NCBI GenBank assembly: GCA_019638575.1 | Contig: JAHBTN010000023.1 | Span: 1 to 54,401 of the forward strand | DNA from: Ferruginibacter sp. | GTDB taxonomy: Bacteria; Bacteroidota; Bacteroidia; Chitinophagales; Chitinophagaceae | DNA: 54,401 nucleotides | Direction of reading: 5' to 3' | Shown here: positions 44,861-51,909 of the stretch, piece after piece | Numbering within the stretch: position 1 is the first letter of the stretch | Layout of the letters: each line of letters starts with the position of its first letter | Notes under the pieces: model-generated | Databases searched by the model: none | Seen by the model: the letters and a program-made list of their open reading frames with translations, nothing else | What the model was told of the DNA's origin: nothing | Made by a program: the position numbers and the translations under genes

Positions 44861-45922
44861 TCAGTTGGCCGAAAACCTGGGGTCGCTGGTCATTTGCTGA
44901 TCGGTAAGCGTATTTAAAAAATAAATCAGGTCGTTTTTTTCTGCATTTGAAATGGCAATCCTGTTTATAAGCAAGGGGTCTAATGTGGGTTGCGTAGTGA
45001 TGATGCCGCTGCGGTAATGATCTATCACCTGGCCAATGGAATAAATCCTTCCATCGTGCATGTATGGAAATGTTAGCATCACATTACGCAGGCTGGGTAC
45101 TTTAAATTTCAACGAATCGTTTTTATCGTTAGTAATACGCATACGTCCATAATCGTTCAGGTATGGGTTTACGGCAAGGCCGTTGTTTCTAAAACTATTG
45201 TCGGTAAATAATGGTTCTTTATGGCAGGTTTCGCATTTTGCTTTAAAAACTGTGTAGCCGTTTTGTTCAGAGTATGTAAAACTTGCTTCTCCCCTTTTAA
45301 CCTTATCGTATTTTGAATTGTTGGAAACGATGGTACCCATAAACTGTGCAAGCGCTTTAAGCATGCGCTGGCTGGTAATGCCTCCACTACCAAATGCAGC
45401 ATAAAACATAGCAGGATATGCAGTATCGGCATTCAGTTTGTTTAATACATTCTCGATGGTTTCGGCCATTTCGTTAGGCGCAGTAATAGGGGCTAATGGT
45501 TGCACTTCAATATGATTGATGCCACCATCCCAATGCAGTTTGTCCATCCACGCCAGGTTAAAAAGCGCCGGTGCATTCCTTGTGGTAAATGCATTATCAA
45601 AGCCGTGGCTAAAATCATGGTCGTAAGTGGCAAAGGCTGCAAACTGCTGGTGGCAACTGGCGCAGGGAAAATTTCCATCTTTACTCAACCTGCCATCATA
45701 AAATAATTTTTTACCTAATTGAAATCCCTGTTCGGTTAAAGGATTATCGGCAAAAATATTAGTAGCAGGCACAGGCCACCCATTGGGAATATTAAAACTA
45801 AGATAAGTGGGATTGTAAGGCCCAAAATTTTCTGCCGCCACATCGTTCTTTTTACAGGCGCTAATTAATAACGCCGATAACACAACCACACTGAAAAATA
45901 ATATAATCACCCTTGTTTTCAA
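44861..45922 (-). CDS. Di-heme cytochrome c peroxidase/MauG family lipoprotein (MbnH-like)
   Basis: A 353-residue exported lipoprotein (lipobox LISAC, Cys23) with two c-type heme motifs, CASCH (87-91) and CETCH (230-234), and the family's PYMHDGRI segment. This is the bacterial cytochrome c peroxidase/MauG superfamily. The gene stands 3 bp downstream of an MbnP-like gene, the pairing seen for MbnH and MbnP. In the characterised pair (Methylosinus), MbnH uses bis-Fe(IV) chemistry to oxidise a tryptophan of MbnP to kynurenine. By context this protein is probably MbnH-like rather than a simple peroxidase. Activity is inferred, not shown. Confidence 0.85.
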   Translation of the reverse strand: MKTRVIILFFSVVVLSALLISACKKNDVAAENFGPYNPTYLSFNIPNGWPVPATNIFADNPLTEQGFQLGKKLFYDGRLSKDGNFPCASCHQQFAAFATYDHDFSHGFDNAFTTRNAPALFNLAWMDKLHWDGGINHIEVQPLAPITAPNEMAETIENVLNKLNADTAYPAMFYAAFGSGGITSQRMLKALAQFMGTIVSNNSKYDKVKRGEASFTYSEQNGYTVFKAKCETCHKEPLFTDNSFRNNGLAVNPYLNDYGRMRITNDKNDSLKFKVPSLRNVMLTFPYMHDGRIYSIGQVIDHYRSGIITTQPTLDPLLINRIAISNAEKNDLIYFLNTLTDQQMTSDPRFSAN

Positions 45923-45925
45923 ACC

Positions 45926-46690
45926 TTAATAATTTTGTACATCAGTTATGCTAAACATGTTTGCATAATTATCCGAAATGCTTTTTGCCAATGCCCCCGG
46001 CATAGTTACAGATGGCACGTCTGCAATTTTTAAATCGTAACTGCCCTGCCACCATTTATCAAAATCGGCTTCAATAAAAACTTCGCTTATTTTTCCTTCC
46101 CTAATATCAATCATATTTAAAGATGAAACCGGAACCACTATGTTAATATTTTTTAAAACACTGTTAGCTCCGGAAAAGCCGCCAATATGATACTCCACTT
46201 TATTATTTACAATGGTTGATTGAGGTGATGTACCTTCCATCTTGGCCATAATGTACCCACTGTTCCAGGTCCAAAACATATCATTCAAGGGATCTAATGC
46301 ACCTGTTTGTGCACCGCTCACATTCCTTGCACTATCCACACCTAACAAAAAATTAATGGAAGTGTAGCTGCCAACCGGCACATCAAAACTTATACTTTTA
46401 GATGAAGCAATGTTTTCATCTATTAGATAATAATCTTTATTGGTTGCAGTTGAAGAAGTGTTGCTTAATCCCGGATGGCTTACATAATATTTAAACTTCG
46501 AAATATTATATTGCTCCCCAAAGTTATTTGTATAAATGCCTGTATTTAATTGTACGGGTATGCCTTTTACTGTGTTTGCAAATGTAAATTTTATAGTGCC
46601 GGTTGGTTGATTGTTGGTAAACTCTTTTTGGCAGGCAGTAAATGCAAACATGGCAATGCCGTAAAAAAATATTTGGATACGTTTCATCAC
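45926..46690 (-). CDS. MbnP-like copper-binding family lipoprotein
   Basis: A 254-residue lipoprotein (lipobox FTAC, Cys20) of the MbnP-like family (PF20243). The family core is seen as GTIKFTFANTVKG, YNISKFKYYVS, FLLGVDSARNVSGAQTGALD, and MFWTWNSGYIMAKMEG (Trp140 and Trp142), followed by VEYHIGG with a conserved His. In characterised MbnP a tryptophan is turned into kynurenine by the partner MbnH and the protein binds copper. The partner-like di-heme gene lies 3 bp downstream, so the two are one unit. No methanobactin peptide or MbnB/MbnC genes are here, so a general copper role outside methanobactin is likely. Confidence 0.82.
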   Translation of the reverse strand: MMKRIQIFFYGIAMFAFTACQKEFTNNQPTGTIKFTFANTVKGIPVQLNTGIYTNNFGEQYNISKFKYYVSHPGLSNTSSTATNKDYYLIDENIASSKSISFDVPVGSYTSINFLLGVDSARNVSGAQTGALDPLNDMFWTWNSGYIMAKMEGTSPQSTIVNNKVEYHIGGFSGANSVLKNINIVVPVSSLNMIDIREGKISEVFIEADFDKWWQGSYDLKIADVPSVTMPGALAKSISDNYANMFSITDVQNY

Positions 46691-47082
46691 AGTGTAATTT
46701 TTTTCCTGTTCAATTTTAATTGTGCAGCAATTTTTTTATTCTCCAGCCTTTTTTCTTTCGATTCTTTTGAAGGTTTGGTGGCTTTACGTGCTTTGGGTTG
46801 TACCAGGGCTTTATTTACTAAAAGACCCATTTTTTTAATCACTTGCTGCTTGTTGCCTAATTGGGTACGCTCTGCCTGGCTTTTAACCAATAAAAAACCA
46901 TCGGCATTTATTTTATTGGCAAGTTTTTCTTTTAGTAAAGTTTTTTGTTCGGCCGATACAAGGGTTGATGATTCGATATGCCAATATCCCTCCACCATCG
47001 TTTCCACCTTATTAACATTTTGGCCTCCTTTACCGCCACTGCGGGCCGTTTTAAACCTTATCTCACTTGTAATATCAAGCAT
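46687..47082 (-). CDS. arfB: Alternative ribosome-rescue factor / peptidyl-tRNA hydrolase ArfB
   Basis: A 131-residue protein that releases the peptide from ribosomes stalled without a stop codon. The catalytic GGQ loop is visible as ARSGGKGGQNVNKVET (residues 13-28). The basic C-terminal tail (KARKATKPSKESKEKRLENKK) is the part that enters the empty mRNA channel. Length is as for E. coli ArfB (YaeJ), without the decoding domain of true release factors. Its 3' end overlaps the MbnP-like gene by 4 bp, which probably places all three genes in one transcript. Confidence 0.93.
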   Translation of the reverse strand: MLDITSEIRFKTARSGGKGGQNVNKVETMVEGYWHIESSTLVSAEQKTLLKEKLANKINADGFLLVKSQAERTQLGNKQQVIKKMGLLVNKALVQPKARKATKPSKESKEKRLENKKIAAQLKLNRKKITL

Positions 47083-47198
47083 CCTGTAAATTTAAGCAGA
47101 AAAAGTACGATTTTACGTTACATTACGTTTTATTTAAGCCTAATATTTCACTAAGAACATATTTTTACAGATTTTTGCACGAAACCAACCGATTGGAA

Positions 47199-47954
47199 AT
47201 GATTAAAAGTATTTACCATTCACTAACGGAGCGTAAGCAACAACACAGGAAATCTTTTGCCGTATTGATTGACCCCGATAAGGTGAATGATACCAACCTG
47301 GAACCGTTGATTGAAATGGCTGTGGCTGCAAAGGTTGATTATTTTTTAGTGGGTGGCAGTTTGGTAATATCAAACTACCTGGATGAGTGTGTACAGTTTA
47401 TTAAACGCAATTGCAATATACCGGTGATACTTTTCCCCGGAAGCCCCAACCAGGTGAGTAAATATGCCGATGCGTTATTATATCTTTCATTAATCAGCGG
47501 CCGTAATGCCGATATGCTGATAGGGCAGCATGTAGTATCGGCACCTATTGTAAAACAAAGCGGACTGGAGATTCTTTCAACCGGTTATATGGTGGTTGAT
47601 GGCGGCGCCCCCACCACGGTTTCTTATATATCAAATGCAACCCCATTGCCTGCCGATAAAAATGAAATTGCTGTATGCACTGCCATGGCCGGCGAAATGC
47701 TGGGCATGAAACTTATTTATATGGATGCAGGAAGCGGAGCAAGACGTGCCATAACCGAAGATATGATTGCCCATGTAGCTACCGTAATAAAAGTACCTTT
47801 AATAATTGGCGGCGGTATTACCGAGCCCGAAAAAGCATACCTCAACTGCAAGGCCGGCGCCGATGTAATAGTGGTTGGCAATGCCATTGAAAAAGATGCA
47901 GGCCTTATTAAAGAAATGGCTGCTGCCGTACATAGTGTGGCTTTAAAAGTATAA
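47199..47954 (+). CDS. Geranylgeranylglyceryl phosphate synthase family (bacterial group II)
   Basis: Joins a polyprenyl diphosphate to sn-glycerol-1-phosphate, the first step of archaeal-type ether lipids; bacterial homologues occur in Bacillus (PcrB, heptaprenyl) and Bacteroidota (group II, shown to use geranylgeranyl diphosphate). The TIM-barrel protein of about 251 residues has FAVLIDPDKV near residue 20, VGGSLV, LFPGSPNQVS, YMVVDGG, YMDAGSGA and the phosphate-binding IIGGGITEPEKA and VVGNAIEKD. The start is set at 47199 (MIKSIYH); an in-frame TTG 24 bp upstream is less likely. A polyprenyl chain length cannot be read reliably from sequence. Confidence 0.88.
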   Translation: MIKSIYHSLTERKQQHRKSFAVLIDPDKVNDTNLEPLIEMAVAAKVDYFLVGGSLVISNYLDECVQFIKRNCNIPVILFPGSPNQVSKYADALLYLSLISGRNADMLIGQHVVSAPIVKQSGLEILSTGYMVVDGGAPTTVSYISNATPLPADKNEIAVCTAMAGEMLGMKLIYMDAGSGARRAITEDMIAHVATVIKVPLIIGGGITEPEKAYLNCKAGADVIVVGNAIEKDAGLIKEMAAAVHSVALKV

Positions 47955-48228
47955 AGCAAAATCCTGCCAAATATTTTTTTTCGTTGATGCTTACCGGGCA
48001 AGCAAGCCCCATGGTTTGTGGCACATGAACCCAATATGATATTTATTAAGATTTTCACTTCAAGTACAAAGTAGCTAAATAAAAAAGAAATGATTGTTTT
48101 GTTGTTGCTCTGCAAATTTTGGCACGTTAATCAAAAACCAATATAAAATCATGTGTACACTATACTTATTAAATTGGTATGAGTATTATATTTATAAATC
48201 TTAATTTTATGACTTATAATATCAATAT

Positions 48229-49314
48229 ATGAGCGATAAAAAACCGGTAATAGGCATAAGTTGTGGCGATGTAAACGGAATTGGAATTGAAATAATAGTA
48301 AAAACTTTTTCAGATAACAGGATGCTTGACTTTTGTTGCCCTGTTATTTTTTGCAATAACAAGGTTATAAATTTTTACAGGAAAAGCCTGGCAGATGCCA
48401 ATATCAATTTCACTATCACTAAAGAACTAAACCGTATTAATTATAAACAGGTTAATGTATTCAACTGCTGGGATGAAGAGGTGAATATAAACCCCGGCAT
48501 ATTAAATGATATTGGCGGAAAATATGCTGTAATAAGTTTAACTGCCGCCGGTAAGGCGCTTAAAGAAAATATGATTAACGGGTTAGTTACAGCCCCCATA
48601 CATAAAAGCAATACGCAAAGCAGTTCATTTAACTTTACCGGCCATACGCCATACCTTAAAAATTTATATGGCGCAACCGATGTGGTGATGTTTATGGTGG
48701 CAGAAAATATGAAGGTGGCGCTGCTTACCGAACATGTGCCGGTGCATGATGTGGCTAAACATATTACCCGTGATGCCATTGTTAGCAAACTGCAGTTTAT
48801 CAATAATTCTTTAAAGCGTGATTTTAATATTAACAAGCCACGTATTGCCGTACTTGGCCTTAACCCTCATGCAGGCGATGAAGGCCTGATTGGTAAAGAA
48901 GAAGAAGAAATAATAAAACCCGCCATAAAAGATGCCAAACAGCGTGATGTTTTTTGCTTTGGCCCCTACCCGGCCGATGCTTTTTTTGCCCGTGGCCAAT
49001 ATGAAAAATTTGATGCCGTGTTAGCCATGTACCACGACCAGGGATTGATACCTTTTAAATCTTTAGCCATTGGCGAAGGAGTGAATTTTACTGCCGGTTT
49101 ACCAGGTGTACGTACTTCGCCCGATCATGGAGTAGCTTTTGATATTGCCGGGCAGGGCAAGGCCGATGAGTCATCATTCAGGGCGGCCGTATTCAAATGC
49201 ATTGATATCATCAATGGCAGAAATGAATATGACGAGCAGCACAAAAATCCATTGAACAAAATAAGTTCAACCATTATTGCCAATGCTGTGGATGAAAAAA
49301 TAACAGAGGAGTAA
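48229..49314 (+). CDS. pdxA: 4-hydroxythreonine-4-phosphate dehydrogenase PdxA, copy 2
   Basis: Same role as copy 1: the NAD-dependent step of pyridoxal phosphate synthesis. The 361-residue protein has all family blocks (ISCGDVNGIG, FTGHTPYLKN, LGLNPHAGDEG, AMYHDQGLIPFKSL, RTSPDHGVAFDIAG). It is about two-thirds identical to copy 1 by eye, more so in the C-terminal half. Codon use matches the rest of the window: of the first 14 isoleucines 7 use ATA, and two of the first three arginines use AGG. It converges with regulator copy 2, 60 bp apart. This copy is the more likely native one. Confidence 0.95.
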   Translation: MSDKKPVIGISCGDVNGIGIEIIVKTFSDNRMLDFCCPVIFCNNKVINFYRKSLADANINFTITKELNRINYKQVNVFNCWDEEVNINPGILNDIGGKYAVISLTAAGKALKENMINGLVTAPIHKSNTQSSSFNFTGHTPYLKNLYGATDVVMFMVAENMKVALLTEHVPVHDVAKHITRDAIVSKLQFINNSLKRDFNINKPRIAVLGLNPHAGDEGLIGKEEEEIIKPAIKDAKQRDVFCFGPYPADAFFARGQYEKFDAVLAMYHDQGLIPFKSLAIGEGVNFTAGLPGVRTSPDHGVAFDIAGQGKADESSFRAAVFKCIDIINGRNEYDEQHKNPLNKISSTIIANAVDEKITEE

Positions 49315-49374
49315 ACTTTGTATTATTGAAGCCTAATCATTAATTGCTTTTTATTCAACTCATCTTATAAATCA

Positions 49375-49671
49375 TCATTGCCCGTTTGGGTTCATGTAAG
49401 TTTGCAATGCTTTTACATAATCTTCAAAAGCTTCAATACCTTTTTTTGTAATCTTACAAATGGTTTGCGGATAGTTGTTATTAAACTGCTTTGTAACATC
49501 CAGGTAACCTGCATCTTTTAATTTGTTTATCTGCACACTAAGGTTGCCCGCTGTTGCATTTGTTTTTTCTTTTAAAAAAGTAAACTCGGCTTCCCGTACG
49601 CTAATGAGCAGGCTTACCACTGCAAGCCTGAGTTGTGAATGTAATATGGGATCAAGTTCCTGGAATTCCAT
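49375..49671 (-). CDS. Winged-helix transcriptional regulator (HTH_34-type), copy 2
   Basis: A 98-residue winged-helix protein closely related to copy 1 at the left end (shared REAEF, AGNLSVQ, KLKDAGYLDV, CKITKKGIEAF). It belongs to the small MarR/ArsR-like regulator family and should bind DNA as a dimer. The gene starts 3 bp after the end of a membrane-protein gene and so is co-transcribed with the two paralogous membrane proteins. A likely role is to repress its own operon, but no operator is apparent. It converges with pdxA copy 2. Confidence 0.82.
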   Translation of the reverse strand: MEFQELDPILHSQLRLAVVSLLISVREAEFTFLKEKTNATAGNLSVQINKLKDAGYLDVTKQFNNNYPQTICKITKKGIEAFEDYVKALQTYMNPNGQ

Positions 49672-49674
49672 AAT

Positions 49675-50262
49675 TTATTGCTGCGCCTCCCTTATACATT
49701 TTTTACGTAAGATGATGCCCGGTACCAGCCAGGCCGATAATGCCGCCAATGCCATCAGCAGAAGGTTTATTTTTAAACTAGTGTAAATTGAAACAACAAA
49801 AAGTATCCAACAGGTTATGCCGCCAATAATCATGGGTTTAAACCTGAACATGCCCCCGGTTATAAATGTGGGCATACCAAACAACATCAGGAACAACGAT
49901 TCGGAATGTGAAGGGCGATAGTAACTATTAAAAAACATCATCATCACCACCGATGCGGCAAAAGCCCACCAAACAAAATTCATGGTTTTTTCTTCGTAGC
50001 TTTCAAAGTTCTTCTTACTGCTGCTTTTCAACATCAGGTAAAATTGCGGCACCAGCGCTACAAACATCAGCCACCAAATATTAAAGCCAATATCAAAATT
50101 GAACTGCATTTCAAAAAATTCAAAAATGCTGCAGAAAAAAATTACCAGCCCCCACAAAATGGCGCTTGTACCATTTGAATGATACGAACCTTTAGCCTTG
50201 CCAATCATTTCAGTTATCAGCTTAAGGCTTTCGTTTTCTGTTAATTTAACTTCGCTCATCAT
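49675..50262 (-). CDS. Multi-pass membrane protein, paralogue B, unknown function
   Basis: A 195-residue protein with a short soluble N-terminus (ESLKLITEMIGKAKGSYHSNG) followed by about five or six hydrophobic helices. It shares its plan and many residues with the next gene upstream (LITEMIxxAKxxxxxNG, WGxxxFxCSI, FLMLFGMPTFITGG / ILMLYGTPTFLSGI, FKPMIIGGITCW / FKPLVIGGIICW, WLVPGIIL / WIVPGYLL). The two therefore arose by tandem duplication. It overlaps that gene by 4 bp and is 3 bp from the regulator. No transport motif is recognised. Met1 or Met2 could be the start. Confidence 0.7.
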   Translation of the reverse strand: MMSEVKLTENESLKLITEMIGKAKGSYHSNGTSAILWGLVIFFCSIFEFFEMQFNFDIGFNIWWLMFVALVPQFYLMLKSSSKKNFESYEEKTMNFVWWAFAASVVMMMFFNSYYRPSHSESLFLMLFGMPTFITGGMFRFKPMIIGGITCWILFVVSIYTSLKINLLLMALAALSAWLVPGIILRKKCIREAQQ

Positions 50263-50855
50263 TGTTTATTTTGAAGTTTGTATTTTGTACTAAGCAAATA
50301 TCCCGGCACTATCCATGCGGCTAAAACGGCAGCAGCCAATAATAATAAAACATATATTGGTGGAATAAAAACAGATAAAATTGCCAGGCACCAACAGATG
50401 ATACCGCCTATCACCAATGGTTTAAACTGCATACCAATACCTGATAAAAAAGTGGGCGTACCATATAACATAAGGATAATTGAATTCATCATCGGCCAGT
50501 TATTGGTTTTACTCATGATGATAACCACAATAAACATGCAGATACCAAAACTAATCCAGATATAATTTACAATATTCTCGCTGTATGTTTTTACTTTCTC
50601 TTTTTTCTTCTGCCTGCTTAAATAAATGATTTGAAATATTACCGCCAGCCAGCAGCTTGCCCACACAATCTCCGGTTGTTTAAACAAATCAAGTTTAAGA
50701 AAAATAAAATGGCATATGGAACAGGTAAATATCAACCAGCCCCAAACAAGGTATAAAAAACCGTTTTCGCTGAAATTGTTTTTTGCCTGGTTAATCATGC
50801 TGTTGATTAATTGCATGCTATCGGTAGGCGACAGGTTTTCATTTTTTGTTGTCAT
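50259..50855 (-). CDS. Multi-pass membrane protein, paralogue A, unknown function
   Basis: A 198-residue protein with about five or six hydrophobic helices and the same layout as paralogue B, including the N-terminal LINSMINQAKNNFSENGF and the central LYGTPTFLSGIGMQFKPLV. Tandem, coupled by a 4-bp overlap, and followed by a winged-helix regulator, this makes a compact three-gene membrane/regulator cassette. The partners may form a hetero-oligomer. Function unknown. Confidence 0.7.
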   Translation of the reverse strand: MTTKNENLSPTDSMQLINSMINQAKNNFSENGFLYLVWGWLIFTCSICHFIFLKLDLFKQPEIVWASCWLAVIFQIIYLSRQKKKEKVKTYSENIVNYIWISFGICMFIVVIIMSKTNNWPMMNSIILMLYGTPTFLSGIGMQFKPLVIGGIICWCLAILSVFIPPIYVLLLLAAAVLAAWIVPGYLLSTKYKLQNKQ

Positions 50856-50915
50856 ATCATTTTGTTTATGGCTGTTATTTCAAATAGTAATAACAAGTAG
50901 GCATTTTTTATATGA

Positions 50916-51557
50916 TTATTTACATTCGCTAAGCAGCATCTCCACCCTTTCTTTTCCCCAGTTAGGATGAATGTCGCTTGCAGGTTTAAATGTATTGTAT
51001 TTATCAAGCGATGATTGCAGTACAGGCTTTGCGGCAGCACAACCACCACCAAATTGTTCGGGTGTATATTTTATACCCTGCCCTTTTAAATATTCGGGCC
51101 TTGGGTTGGCAGGGTCTTGTTGCATGGCAGCATCTATATACGACTGTGCTTCGGGGCCATACTCCTGGTATCGTTGCATTGGGTTTACCATCATATGGGC
51201 ACTTGCAATCATACTTTTAATACAGCTTATTTCGGAGTTATTAGGCATCAGTGCATCAGCCTTGTCTATCAGTTCGGTTGCTTTGTCGGCAATGGCATCA
51301 ACCTTTGATTTGTCTTGTTCCATATAAGTATAATTAACCTGGCAAAATGCCGCATAATAATATGCCAGCCATTGGTTTTTTTCAGCAATGGCAATACGTT
51401 CAAACTTATTGGCAAGCGTTAATAGGTTGATTGGGTTTTTAAAACTTGTATCAATAGCGGCAATATTGCTTTTCATACTTGCAATGTATTTATCGCTTTG
51501 CGCTTTTGCGCCCATGGTTAAAAAAGAAACAGCGGCAATAAGAAATACTTTTTTCAT
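50916..51557 (-). CDS. Secreted TPR-like protein, unknown function
   Basis: A 213-residue exported protein: signal peptide (about 1-19, ending AKAQ) and then a helical body with TPR-like pairs (NLLTLANKFERIAIAEKNQW, AWYYAAF-type, KVDAIADKATELIDKADALM, EAQSYIDAAMQQDPANP). Conserved-looking features include PRPEYLKGQ and FGGGCAAAKPVL. It lies 18 bp after the 2TM-domain gene and about 60 bp before membrane paralogue A. It is probably a periplasmic binding or scaffold protein of this cluster. Confidence 0.65.
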   Translation of the reverse strand: MKKVFLIAAVSFLTMGAKAQSDKYIASMKSNIAAIDTSFKNPINLLTLANKFERIAIAEKNQWLAYYYAAFCQVNYTYMEQDKSKVDAIADKATELIDKADALMPNNSEISCIKSMIASAHMMVNPMQRYQEYGPEAQSYIDAAMQQDPANPRPEYLKGQGIKYTPEQFGGGCAAAKPVLQSSLDKYNTFKPASDIHPNWGKERVEMLLSECK

Positions 51558-51575
51558 CGTTTAATTTTTAAAGGT

Positions 51576-51899
51576 TTAATTTTTTTGTTGTTGTTGATTT
51601 TTTAATTTTTCGTATTCTTTTTCTACGGAATTAACACGTGGAAAAATATATGCACCGGCAAAATGAAATGCCAGTCCTATTCCCCAGCCAAACATCGACC
51701 AAACGGGCCAGGGCAAATGATCCCAGGTACCAAAATCAAAATCTCTTTCGCTTCGGTTAGATGATAAAAACCAGATACCCCAAAAAAATGCATTAATGAT
51801 TACATAGCTTACTGCATGTTTTTTAAAGCCTGCCCTTTTTTGTGCAAGTTCCCATAATGCAGGGTCTTTGCCTTCGGGTGTTTGTTGCTTACGTGACAT
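51576..51899 (-). CDS. 2TM-domain protein
   Basis: A small protein of about 107 residues with a charged N-terminus (EGKDPALWELAQKRAGFKKHA) and two transmembrane helices (about 36-50 and 71-88) joined by a short loop, ending in a helical, polar tail. This is the 2TM domain (PF13239), found in Bacteroidota alone or attached to LytTR and histidine kinase modules. The start is set at 51899 (MSRKQQ); 11 upstream codons lie close to the end of the TonB receptor and look untranslated. It follows the receptor by 10 bp. Confidence 0.8.
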   Translation of the reverse strand: MSRKQQTPEGKDPALWELAQKRAGFKKHAVSYVIINAFFWGIWFLSSNRSERDFDFGTWDHLPWPVWSMFGWGIGLAFHFAGAYIFPRVNSVEKEYEKLKNQQQQKN

Positions 51900-51909
51900 A
51901 ATAGTGTAT

